The notes beneath the pieces are model-generated. The model was not told the DNA's origin, searched no databases, and saw nothing but the letters and a program-made list of their open reading frames with translations. This document shows positions 33,937 through 41,934 of a stretch of 52,198 bases of DNA, in pieces; position 1 is the first letter of the stretch, and each line of letters begins with the position of its first letter. Origin of the DNA: Alphaproteobacteria bacterium (GTDB taxonomy: Bacteria; Pseudomonadota; Alphaproteobacteria; RF32; CAG-239); NCBI GenBank assembly GCA_017475705.1, contig JAFVFB010000021.1, positions 1-52,198 of the forward strand, written 5' to 3'. The position numbers and the translations under genes are program-made.

Positions 33937-34767
33937 ATGCTTATAAAAGATAAAGATATTTTGGCTGAAGAGGTGACAACGGAGAATGCTAGTCGTCCCT
34001 GTAAGTGCTACATAAAAAAAGAAAATATGCGTGCAGCTTGGGGTGATGCGTTTGATTATTATATCCGAGGTATTACAGAAAAATATTTACAATTTCGTGG
34101 ACGTGCATCTAGATTGGAATTTTGGGGATTTATGGCTGTATCAGGTATTGTTTTTATACCGCTGTATTTGTTAGGTGATTATGTGCACATGCCCCTCCTG
34201 CCCTATTATTACTTGCTTTCGACTGCTATTCCTACGGTTGCTGTTGCTGCGAGGCGATTGCACGATGTTAATAAAAATGCTTTTTTGTATCTTGGCTTGA
34301 TTGTCTTAATGCCTTTATTGGGGTTGTTCATTGGCTATTGGGCTGTTATCCCTTTGGGATTGGCTATTGTCTGGTTAATTATCTTGTTTTCTCGACCTAC
34401 AGATCTTAAAGAGGGCGTTTATGGTGCACCAAATCCTAGTGATGAGATATATGGTGATGATAATCTGCATATTATTTGTAAGTTTCGTTCCATATCATTG
34501 CTTTTAGGTATTATTTTATTATCTCTAACATATATCCAGTTTGATAATTGGAGCCGGCAAGCTGAATATTTAGCTACAAATGATCTAATACTGGAACGTA
34601 TTGAAGATGCCGGTAAAAAGGCGGGGCTTTCATCTCAGCAGATTGAGGAAGCACAAAAAGTTATGAAGAATACGCTTAAGTCTTGGAATGGAAAAGTTGT
34701 GCAGCCTGAGGATATTACTCGTGAGATAGAAAAGTCTTTGCAAAGTGCTAGAAAAACAGAAAATTAA
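33937..34767 (+). CDS. DUF805 family membrane protein
   Basis: The first 170 residues match DUF805. LQFRGRASRLEFWGF (family FxGRxxRxEFWWF) is near 45-60. Several helices follow, then VAVAARRLHDVNKNAF (family RRLHDtgkSgw) and YGAPNPSD near the domain end. An extra C-terminal part (about 180-276) has one more membrane helix (LLLGIILLSLTYIQF) and a charged helical tail. The family's role is unknown (inner membrane). Last gene of the apparent accBC transcript. Confidence 0.85.
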   Translation: MLIKDKDILAEEVTTENASRPCKCYIKKENMRAAWGDAFDYYIRGITEKYLQFRGRASRLEFWGFMAVSGIVFIPLYLLGDYVHMPLLPYYYLLSTAIPTVAVAARRLHDVNKNAFLYLGLIVLMPLLGLFIGYWAVIPLGLAIVWLIILFSRPTDLKEGVYGAPNPSDEIYGDDNLHIICKFRSISLLLGIILLSLTYIQFDNWSRQAEYLATNDLILERIEDAGKKAGLSSQQIEEAQKVMKNTLKSWNGKVVQPEDITREIEKSLQSARKTEN

Positions 34768-34791
34768 GATGATCTTTGTTGTATAAATTTA

Positions 34792-34820
34792 TTGACAATT
34801 TTTTGTTTTGTGTCTATATC
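34792..34820 (+). promoter_or_regulatory. Strong sigma-70 promoter
   Basis: TTGACA at 34792-34797, 17-base spacer ending GTGTC, TATATC at 34815-34820. An in-frame TTG at 34808 lies inside it, so the gene start is the ATG at 34865. Its wording is nearly the same as the initiator-tRNA promoter at 39467. Confidence 0.75.
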
Positions 34821-34864
34821 AAACTTGTTTGAATAGAATTGTATATATTATTAATTATATTGTT

Positions 34865-35353
34865 ATGAGATTTTTAAATTTAATTCGAGAAGGAAAGCAC
34901 CAAGCTATTCTTGATTTTGTGGCTAATGAGCCATATTTGCAGTCTTATGAGCAGACAGCTCTTATCGAGCGGGGTAATCCTGATGAGATTATGTGTTTTA
35001 TTGCTTATCATTCTTTTGATTTCGCTCCTTTTAAGGCTTTTTTAAAAAGAGGTAAGCTTAATGAAATTCGCTTTTATTTGGCGCGTAATCGTGCTATTTA
35101 TGATGCGGATTTAATCATAAATGCAGGAAAAGGGGTGCTTGATGAGTTTATTGATTATTTGCTTCGGCACTCAGCTGAGTATACAGAAGCTGAACTGACT
35201 GATATACAAATCAAGTTAATTCTTACTGATGCTCATTGTATGCTTAGACGTTATTTATGTCAGACTGAGTTAACAGCTCAGGCGCAATGTTTTTTGCAGC
35301 AAAGGGGCAATAAGTTGGATAATTTGGTTTATAGCCTTTGTTGGAGTAAATAA
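34865..35353 (+). CDS. Small helical-repeat protein
   Basis: 162 residues from the ATG at 34865, fixed by the promoter. The chain is built of degenerate repeats of about 30 residues. Each has a Leu/Ile-x-Arg-Gly turn, then a Glu-Ile and an aromatic: ALIERGNPDEIMCFI, AFLKRGKLNEIRFYL and IINAGKGVLDEFIDYL. This suggests a small alpha-solenoid that binds a partner. No catalytic motif; family not recognised. It is a single-gene unit with its own strong promoter and terminator. Confidence 0.7.
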   Translation: MRFLNLIREGKHQAILDFVANEPYLQSYEQTALIERGNPDEIMCFIAYHSFDFAPFKAFLKRGKLNEIRFYLARNRAIYDADLIINAGKGVLDEFIDYLLRHSAEYTEAELTDIQIKLILTDAHCMLRRYLCQTELTAQAQCFLQQRGNKLDNLVYSLCWSK

Positions 35354-35365
35354 ATTCTTTGTAAG

Positions 35366-35396
35366 AGACTTATCTTTGTTAAGGTAAGTCTTTTTT
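35366..35396 (+). terminator. Intrinsic terminator
   Basis: AGACTTATC (35366-35374) pairs with GGTAAGTCT (35383-35391; one wobble), 8-base loop, then T run to 35396. It lies between convergent genes. Confidence 0.85.
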
Positions 35397-35397
35397 G

Positions 35398-37356
35398 TTA
35401 ATCCCAAGGGCGATTTTGGTGGCTGTATTGATAGAAAATACCTTTATTTAAATCTATAAACCCACCATGATGTAATGGTATGATTTTATTATCAAGTTCT
35501 ACTTGATGTCGTTTAAATTTAATTCTTTTTTGGCAGGTACATATTTGTTTTTGGCAAGTAAGAGTATCTGTCGTATTTTTTATTTTCTCTTTTGAAGGAT
35601 GTTGTCCGGTCCAAATATATGTGAAAAATTTATTTTTGTGCCAAGGGGTTGGTATTAGCCGGTTATCATTTGTACGGCAGGCAAATGTTTGTCCACCTTT
35701 ATCAAACACAAAATCTGCTTTGGGTGCAGTAATAAATGTATAAAATCCTAGTATAATGGAAATTATTCCCCAGTAGCGCCATTTTTGTTGCCATATACAT
35801 AACCATAATATACCTAAAGTGATTAATAGGATTCCTGTGTCAGGTAGTTGTGTTAAATTTTCACCTGTATGGGCTCCTGGTAAAGCACTTACCCATTGTG
35901 TGATATCGTTTAATGTATCAATCCCCCACCCTAAAGGTTTTAATGTGTATGGGGAAATTCCTAATGGTAGGCATAGTAAAAATAGTAAAATCATCGGCAT
36001 AATCCAGAAAGCAATGATTGGTCCAGCCAAGAAATTTCCTAGAGTCGTATAGATGGATATTTGATGGAAATAGTATAGGCTATATGGTAAAGTCATTAAA
36101 CTGGCTATGGTATCTGTTATGATTATTGTTATAAAATAAGAATTTATCCTTTTCCAATGAGTTTGTGATGCATACCATGATTTTATTTGCGTTGATTTTT
36201 TGTTATAGAAAGAAATTAGCCCTAATGTAGCAGAAAAAGACATTAAGAATCCCGGAGATAAAGTTGCTGCAGGAGTTATACTTACTACAACGATTACCGC
36301 AAAAGCCCATAATCTTAAAGATATTGCGCGGCGATTGAATAGTATTGCTAATAATATTAAAGATGTCATGGTAAAGGCTCTTATGCATGAAGTACTTTGT
36401 CCTGAGATTAAAAAATATAAAAATGTAAGAAGTAGCGAAATTAATGCAGCAGGTTTGCGTAAATCATATTGTCCATGGCTAAACGGTAATATTAAAATTT
36501 GTACTAGAAAAAAGACTAATATAGCGATCATTCCCATGTGCATGCCTGATATGGCGAGAATATGGGCTAATCCTGATGTACGATAATTTGTATTTTGTTC
36601 TGTAGTAATGGATTTTTTGTTGCCGATTGTTAGTGCTTTTATAATCCCGCCCTGCTCTTTGGTGGTATTGTTATCAATAATGTTTTCTATTTTTTGTCTT
36701 AGCTTATTTATTTTATCTTTAATTGTAGAGGATTTGTATATACATTTAGCTTCAAATATCGGGCTGATCGTGTAGCCAGTGGCGCTTATTTCCTGATAAA
36801 ATTGCGTCCTTTTATGATTATAATTTCCTAGAGGGTTTTGCTCATAGTGTTTGGGAAAATTGGCTACCATTTCGATGCATGTTCCTTTTTTTAACCAGTC
36901 TTTTTCTTGTCTGGTGCTGATACGAAATTGTCCTTTTAACTTTCGTTCGAAATTATCTGCATGACTTATAGTGAGACGAATATTACCGGCAGTGTTACGA
37001 TCAATTTCTTCAATATAGCCATATAAGTAACTTACTTCAGGCATTTGCATTTCAATTTTGTTGGTGGTGTATAGGGTGTTAGCTTTGGCTATCATTATTC
37101 CTAACATGAAAGTTGTTGCATAGGTGAGCAGTTTGAAAAATTTTTGATTGCGGTATAAATAGAGTAGCAGCAAGATTGCTTCAAAATAAAAAATAAGTGT
37201 CCAGATGGATAATTCCCAAGGAAAAGCTAGATAAAAAGCTGCGCCCAAAGCATAGCATACTGCGTACCAAATTATAAGACTTTCAGATTCATTCTGATAA
37301 TTTTCAATGATGTAAAGTTTTAGTCGAAGAAATTGTTTTCTAACCCACCATCTCAC
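35398..37356 (-). CDS. comEC: ComEC/Rec2-type DNA uptake channel
   Basis: Inner-membrane channel that takes up single-stranded DNA during transformation. The start is the GTG at 37356: it forms a GTGA overlap with the lpxB stop and has an aagga site, whereas the longer frame to 37479 would overlap lpxB by over 120 bp. This gives 652 residues. Early membrane helices lead to a DUF4131-like periplasmic region (about 90-200). The competence domain has GGIIKALTIGNKKSI and the hallmark LAHILAISGMHMGMIA, followed by about seven helices. The C-terminal 120 residues do not show metallo-hydrolase HxHxDH motifs; only a short Cys-rich end is present. Third gene of the lpxI-lpxB-comEC operon. Confidence 0.88.
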   Translation of the reverse strand: MRWWVRKQFLRLKLYIIENYQNESESLIIWYAVCYALGAAFYLAFPWELSIWTLIFYFEAILLLLYLYRNQKFFKLLTYATTFMLGIMIAKANTLYTTNKIEMQMPEVSYLYGYIEEIDRNTAGNIRLTISHADNFERKLKGQFRISTRQEKDWLKKGTCIEMVANFPKHYEQNPLGNYNHKRTQFYQEISATGYTISPIFEAKCIYKSSTIKDKINKLRQKIENIIDNNTTKEQGGIIKALTIGNKKSITTEQNTNYRTSGLAHILAISGMHMGMIAILVFFLVQILILPFSHGQYDLRKPAALISLLLTFLYFLISGQSTSCIRAFTMTSLILLAILFNRRAISLRLWAFAVIVVVSITPAATLSPGFLMSFSATLGLISFYNKKSTQIKSWYASQTHWKRINSYFITIIITDTIASLMTLPYSLYYFHQISIYTTLGNFLAGPIIAFWIMPMILLFLLCLPLGISPYTLKPLGWGIDTLNDITQWVSALPGAHTGENLTQLPDTGILLITLGILWLCIWQQKWRYWGIISIILGFYTFITAPKADFVFDKGGQTFACRTNDNRLIPTPWHKNKFFTYIWTGQHPSKEKIKNTTDTLTCQKQICTCQKRIKFKRHQVELDNKIIPLHHGGFIDLNKGIFYQYSHQNRPWD

Positions 37357-38513
37357 TTTATTTTTTTCCTTTTGATTTTCTGTAATATAATTTCTGCGGC
37401 CTTTAAGCTGGGGTGCTTTTTCCCCATCCCTAAAGCTTCCTGTAGTTTTAGAAATCCATCTTGTTCTTGTTGATAACATTGGGAATTTTTATCAAGTAAA
37501 AGTTCTGTCGTTTTCACTAATGTTTCTTTATTACAATTATTTTGTAGTAATTCAGGAACAATCGGCTGATTGAGTATAAGGTTGGTTAGATTGACATATT
37601 TTATTTTAGTTAAGTGTTTAACCAGCCAAGCAGTCAATGGTGGAACTTTATAAGCGATAAGATGAGGAACTTTGATTATGGCCAATTCTAATGCTACAGT
37701 GCCGGAAGCTGCAATCGCGGCGACAGATGCATGTGCGGCAGAATATCTTTCATCTTGTGTGTTGATGACTAAGATATCTGATTGTGCCTTTTTGATGATA
37801 TCACGTACTCTTGTTTCAACTGTTTTGACAGTGGGTAATACGAAAAATAGTTCAGGATGTCTCTTTTTGAGGATAGCTGCAGTTTCTAGAAATATTGGTA
37901 ATAAATGGCTCACCTCATTGTGGCGAGATCCTGGTAATAGTAAAATAACTTTTTGGTCTGATGCAATATGATATTTTTGGATAAAGTCATGAGAATTGGC
38001 TTCTATCATTGAGCTTTCTATAACAGGATGCCCAACAAAATCTGTTGGTAGATGGTAAGGTGTAAAATAGGCGGGTTCATTGGGAAAAAGAGTTAATAGA
38101 TGGTCAATATATTTATGCATTGTTTTAGCTCTTCCTTTTTTCCATGCCCAAACTTGTGGTGCTACATAATGAAATTGCCAAATATTAATGTTTTTTTTGC
38201 GTATTGCTTTATGAATGCGAGCGGAAAAACTCCAGCTATCGATGGTTATGACTGCATCAGGTTGTTTCTCTTTTATATCTTCAACTGTTTCTCTAATATG
38301 GTGTAGAACTTTTGGAATACTGGGAATAACTTCTATTAAGCCCATAATAGATAAATCAGAAATATCAAAAAGTGAGGTCATCCCCTCTTTTTCCATGTTA
38401 TCCCCACCTACTCCTGCAAATTCAATATTCGGCTCGAGCTGTTTTAAGGCGCGCATTAATCTGGCTCCGAGCATATCTCCTGAGGGTTCTCCTGCAATTA
38501 AATAAACTAACAT
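37353..38513 (-). CDS. lpxB: Lipid-A-disaccharide synthase
   Basis: Joins UDP-2,3-diacylglucosamine and lipid X to make the lipid A disaccharide at the inner membrane. It opens with the family signature LIAGEPSGDMLGARLM. FAGVGGDNM, APQVWAWKKGRAK and LLPGSRHNEVSHLLP follow, all standard for GT19. 386 residues is normal. It starts inside the end of lpxI (7-bp overlap) and its stop overlaps the comEC GTG. LpxI makes the lipid X that this enzyme uses, so the gene order follows the pathway. Confidence 0.97.
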   Translation of the reverse strand: MLVYLIAGEPSGDMLGARLMRALKQLEPNIEFAGVGGDNMEKEGMTSLFDISDLSIMGLIEVIPSIPKVLHHIRETVEDIKEKQPDAVITIDSWSFSARIHKAIRKKNINIWQFHYVAPQVWAWKKGRAKTMHKYIDHLLTLFPNEPAYFTPYHLPTDFVGHPVIESSMIEANSHDFIQKYHIASDQKVILLLPGSRHNEVSHLLPIFLETAAILKKRHPELFFVLPTVKTVETRVRDIIKKAQSDILVINTQDERYSAAHASVAAIAASGTVALELAIIKVPHLIAYKVPPLTAWLVKHLTKIKYVNLTNLILNQPIVPELLQNNCNKETLVKTTELLLDKNSQCYQQEQDGFLKLQEALGMGKKHPSLKAAEIILQKIKRKKIK

Positions 38514-39382
38514 TGTTGATACTCCGAAGGGATAATTCCTTTTATAAATAGTCCGTATTTATTTGCTAAATTAATAACTTCTTGCTCATTTACGATAAGG
38601 GTATTTCCTGCATGAATAGCCAATCCCTTAAGCCCATATTTATGTGCATTTTCGATGGTGTTTGTACCAATTGTTGGCAAATCAATGCGTAAATCTTGTT
38701 GCGGCTTGCGCATTTTGACTAAAATGGCAGATTTCCCTTTGCGTTGATAATTTGAGCATCTTTCTATTAGTTTATCTGTTCCTTCTATCCCTTCCACACC
38801 AAGAACTAATCCTTGTTGAACAACAACAGATTGGCCAACATCCAATTTACCAAGGATCTCAGCTACTTCTACACCACGTCGAATGTCTTCTTCATCTTCT
38901 TTATCAGGTTTTTTCTTGGTAAGTAATCCTTCTTTTACCAATAATTCAGGAATAATTTCTTGAATTCCGATAACGTGCATCCCTTCATGTTCTATTTCTT
39001 TAATTAGCGCGCGTAAAATTCCATCATCGCCGAGAGATTTTGTACCTATTCTGGCAAAAAAAGCAGTTGTGCGTAAATCGGGGATTAATTCAGAAAGTGT
39101 CGGGCGTTTAATTGTTCCAATTAATATAATTTCTTTAACACCTTCTTCTTTAAATCGCTTAAAACCAGTGCCTGCTTGGCCAATTCTTATCCATTCGTAT
39201 GCCATATCTGGAGTGAATATGTCAGGATTAGCATTCCCCTGTATAGCTAGGGCATAGTATGGAATTTGATGATTTTGGCACCATGAAATGATTTGTTTAG
39301 GCAGTGCCCCCCCTCCAGCGACAATACCTAATTTTTTTTCAGGGGCTGATAATGAGTTCTTTAGTGAAGGCATTGGGTTCAT
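38507..39382 (-). CDS. lpxI: UDP-2,3-diacylglucosamine pyrophosphatase LpxI
   Basis: Hydrolyses UDP-2,3-diacylglucosamine to lipid X and UMP; it replaces LpxH in Alphaproteobacteria. The start is the ATG at 39382 with an aagga site 8 bases upstream; the longer TTG frame to 39403 is rejected. The N-terminal GIVAGGGALPKQI opens the fold, followed by IRIGQAGTGFKRFKEEGV and a GDDGILRALIKEIE motif. The C-terminal catalytic region is SVVVQQGLVLGVEGIEGTD, then DLPTIGTNTIENAHKYGLKG. 291 residues is normal. Confidence 0.95.
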   Translation of the reverse strand: MNPMPSLKNSLSAPEKKLGIVAGGGALPKQIISWCQNHQIPYYALAIQGNANPDIFTPDMAYEWIRIGQAGTGFKRFKEEGVKEIILIGTIKRPTLSELIPDLRTTAFFARIGTKSLGDDGILRALIKEIEHEGMHVIGIQEIIPELLVKEGLLTKKKPDKEDEEDIRRGVEVAEILGKLDVGQSVVVQQGLVLGVEGIEGTDKLIERCSNYQRKGKSAILVKMRKPQQDLRIDLPTIGTNTIENAHKYGLKGLAIHAGNTLIVNEQEVINLANKYGLFIKGIIPSEYQQC

Positions 39383-39466
39383 GGTTGTTTCCTTATAATG
39401 CAAAGATAATTACTCTATGTAAGGTTATAACTTTTATTTTTTTATGCAAAATATTAAAAAATATTA

Positions 39467-39495
39467 TTGACAATTATTTTTTTCGTGTCTATATG
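39467..39495 (+). promoter_or_regulatory. Strong promoter of initiator tRNA
   Basis: TTGACA at 39467-39472, 17-base spacer ending GTGTC, TATATG at 39490-39495; predicted start about 12 bases before the tRNA. Confidence 0.75.
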
Positions 39496-39513
39496 TTGTT
39501 TGTTATTTGATAT

Positions 39514-39590
<77 letters not shown>

Positions 39591-39598
39591 GTAATAAC

Positions 39599-39633
39599 AA
39601 AGGCTTTTGAGAAATCAAGAGCCTTTAATTTTT
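39599..39633 (+). terminator. Terminator of tRNA-fMet
   Basis: AAAGGCTTTT (39599-39608) pairs with AAGAGCCTTT (39617-39626), 8-base loop, followed by AATTTTT. Confidence 0.75.
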
Positions 39634-39682
39634 GCCTGAATGGGACACTTTAGTAGACAACCCAAAAGGAAATAAAATAGTC

Positions 39683-39710
39683 TTGACATTGTTTTATATT
39701 AATGTATCTA
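39683..39710 (+). promoter_or_regulatory. Candidate sigma-70 promoter of the Hsp70-like gene
   Basis: TTGACA at 39683-39688, 16-base spacer, TATCTA at 39705-39710. The predicted start near 39717 leaves too short a leader for the ATG at 39723 and favours the ATG at 39735. Confidence 0.6.
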
Positions 39711-39734
39711 TCGTCCTAGGATATGGAGATTAAT

Positions 39735-41006
39735 ATGACTTTTTCATGCGGAATAGATTTTGGTACAACGAATACGGCTGCAGCTTTGACTAAAAATGGT
39801 AAACAACCGATTTTAGTACCTTTGGAAAATAATGAGACAACAATTCCAAGTGCCTTATTTTTTGCTGCTGATAAAAAAATATATTTCGGCCGACAAGCAA
39901 TGAAGATGTATACGGATGGAGAACTAGGTCGTTGTATGCGTAGTCTGAAGCGTGTTTTAGGTTCAGATTTAATGTCTACCGGCACATACATTTATAACAG
40001 AAGAACTTCTTTTACGGAAATTTTAGGTTATTTTTTGCAAAATGTTAAAAACAAGCTTGATATTGCTGCAGAAAATGATGTTGACAGTGTTGTTTTAGGT
40101 CGTCCGGTGCATTTTCGTGATAATGATGAAGCAGGTGATATAAGGGCAGAAAACGAATTACGCAAAATTGCTACCAATGTAGGATTTAAAAATATAGAAT
40201 TTCAATATGAACCTATAGCCGCGGCATTTGCTCATGAAAATATTATAGAAAATGAAAAACTTGCTTGCGTTGTTGATATTGGCGGAGGTACTTCTGATTT
40301 TACGATATTGCGTGTCGGCAAGCGGTTGATGAGTAAAACTGATCGTAAAGATGACATCTTAGCCAGTACTGGTGTGCGTATTGGCGGTAATGACTTTGAT
40401 AAAGATTTATCGTTAAAATGTTTTATGCCTACTTTCGGATACAGGACTCAGCAAGGCGGACAGACTAAATATGATAAAATCATTGATTTGCCAATCTCTC
40501 CCTACCATACAATGGCAGAATGGAGTTCCATTAACTCTATGTACAATTATAAAGAATTGAATGCTGCTAAAAAAATGCTTTATAATGCAATAGAAAAGGA
40601 AAAAGTAAGACGTTTTGTTGAATTAATCGAAAAAGAGCGTGGATATTCATTGATGAATGTAGTTGAAAATACCAAAATGAAACTAACCGATGTATCTGAT
40701 GTAAAGGTTAAGTTAGACTTTATTTCAGATTCTCCGTCGGTTACTGCAACTTGCTCGGATTTTGAAAATTCATTAAATTGGGATATTAAGAGGGTGTTTG
40801 AACAAATTGATGAATGCGTCAAGCAAGCTCAAGTAAAAGCAGATGATATTGAGTTAGTTATTTTAACCGGTGGTTCTACGGAAATTCCATATATCCAGCG
40901 ATTAGTATCAAATTACTTTCCAAATGCTGAGTTATCTCAAGAAAACAAGTTATCAAGTGTCGGTATGGGGCTAGCTTACGATAGTATGCGAAAATACAAT
41001 AATTAG
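39735..41006 (+). CDS. yegD: Hsp70 family protein, YegD type
   Basis: 423 residues, an Hsp70/actin-fold ATPase without the usual substrate-binding lid. The start at 39735 is chosen because an atggag site 7 bases upstream suits it and the promoter lies close. Phosphate 1 is GIDFGTTNTAAA and phosphate 2 is VVDIGGGTSDFTI. The YegD-like segments AVVLGRP (here SVVLGRPVHF), FQYEPIAAAF, TGVRIGGNDFDKDL and DLPISPYHTMAEW are present, and the adenosine motif is VILTGGSTEIPYI. YegD proteins are putative chaperones of unclear clients. Single-gene unit closed by a strong terminator. Confidence 0.9.
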   Translation: MTFSCGIDFGTTNTAAALTKNGKQPILVPLENNETTIPSALFFAADKKIYFGRQAMKMYTDGELGRCMRSLKRVLGSDLMSTGTYIYNRRTSFTEILGYFLQNVKNKLDIAAENDVDSVVLGRPVHFRDNDEAGDIRAENELRKIATNVGFKNIEFQYEPIAAAFAHENIIENEKLACVVDIGGGTSDFTILRVGKRLMSKTDRKDDILASTGVRIGGNDFDKDLSLKCFMPTFGYRTQQGGQTKYDKIIDLPISPYHTMAEWSSINSMYNYKELNAAKKMLYNAIEKEKVRRFVELIEKERGYSLMNVVENTKMKLTDVSDVKVKLDFISDSPSVTATCSDFENSLNWDIKRVFEQIDECVKQAQVKADDIELVILTGGSTEIPYIQRLVSNYFPNAELSQENKLSSVGMGLAYDSMRKYNN

Positions 41007-41102
41007 AATTGCTCTTCGATGCAATTGCAAATTTGATAGATTGGTAAAATGTAAAGATTTATTAAATGGATTACTTATCATTTTTTTTGAAACAGAATAA
41101 TC

Positions 41103-41131
41103 AAAAGCCCATCATATCATGATGGGCTTTT
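41103..41131. terminator. Bidirectional terminator
   Basis: AAAAGCCCATCA (41103-41114) pairs perfectly with TGATGGGCTTTT (41120-41131), one more pair inside, 3-base loop, A and T runs on both sides. It lies between convergent genes. Confidence 0.92.
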
Positions 41132-41133
41132 GA

Positions 41134-41844
41134 TTAGAAACCTAGAGGCTTATTTGCCTCATAGATTGTTATATCTCCAGCAACTTGTACTTGTTGTAGT
41201 ATTTTTTGTTTGCTGGTCCATGCAGTAGCGGATAGCTTTGCCAAAGCTTTGTCTTCAAGTAAGCGATATACAAAATAGCCTCCTCGCTTCTCATCTTTCA
41301 TAACAAACAGCAATTCATCTTGCTGCTTTTTGTCTTTGCGCTTTATTAAGGCACAAGCATTTGGCATCTTTCCTTTAATTGCGCCGTAGTGATCACGATA
41401 CTCCCACCCATCTTCACTTTTAATAAACAGATATTGAGGGGTGTTGTAGCTTGCAGATGCGCGAATCAGCATTTTTTGTTGGGGGAAATAATAGCAATAA
41501 TTATTGTAGTTTGTTCCTAAATAATAATCGCCATCTTCCGTCCAATGTGTAAACATATCAAAAATTCCGATATGTTCACCATTGATAGTAAATGCTGTTA
41601 CTTGATGGTTCGCGTCTGCACATGAAATAGTGTTCTCATCAGCGCTAATCTCAGTGTACTGATTGGGCATAACGATTGTTTTGTCGGTCAATTCGTTTTG
41701 CACACCAGTTAAGATCTTTCCTTCATCGTTTTTCACGGTAAAGGTGACTAGTTGATCAGTTAGCGGTTTAATCTCCGATTTATAACCGCACGAAGCGACG
41801 ATCAAGGCCACCAGCCCCATCGTAATGAATACTAATTTCTTCAT
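41134..41844 (-). CDS. Lipoprotein of unknown function with unusual codon use
   Basis: 236 residues. The signal peptide MKKLVFITMG... ends in VASC with Cys19 as the lipidated residue. The mature part is beta-rich, with many Tyr and Asn, and is not recognised. Codons ending in C and G are much more frequent than in neighbouring genes, and the region upstream of the ATG is very AT-rich with no Shine-Dalgarno sequence. Signal wording and leader type recall lipoproteins of Bacteroidetes, which would fit transfer between gut bacteria; this is inference. The promoter at 41875-41902 is of ordinary sigma-70 type. Confidence 0.8.
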   Translation of the reverse strand: MKKLVFITMGLVALIVASCGYKSEIKPLTDQLVTFTVKNDEGKILTGVQNELTDKTIVMPNQYTEISADENTISCADANHQVTAFTINGEHIGIFDMFTHWTEDGDYYLGTNYNNYCYYFPQQKMLIRASASYNTPQYLFIKSEDGWEYRDHYGAIKGKMPNACALIKRKDKKQQDELLFVMKDEKRGGYFVYRLLEDKALAKLSATAWTSKQKILQQVQVAGDITIYEANKPLGF

Positions 41845-41874
41845 AATTTAAAAATTTTTATTTAAACACTTCTG

Positions 41875-41902
41875 ATTATAATGATTTTTTTTTGAAAAGC
41901 AA
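41875..41902 (-). promoter_or_regulatory. Candidate promoter of the lipoprotein gene
   Basis: Minus strand: TTGCTT (41902-41897), 16-base spacer, TATAAT (41880-41875); start predicted about 25 bases before the ATG. Confidence 0.6.
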
Positions 41903-41934
41903 GTTTTTTTTTGACAAAAAAATTTTAAATACTG

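Noticed and set aside
37357..37479. Longer N-terminus of ComEC within lpxB.
   Set aside because: The GTGA junction with a good ribosome site gives a better start, and the extension is a shadow of the lpxB coding sequence.
39635..39675. A stretch (gggacactttagtagac) after tRNA-fMet that recalls an insertion-sequence end.
   Set aside because: No matching inverted copy or transposase was found in the window; too short to support an element.
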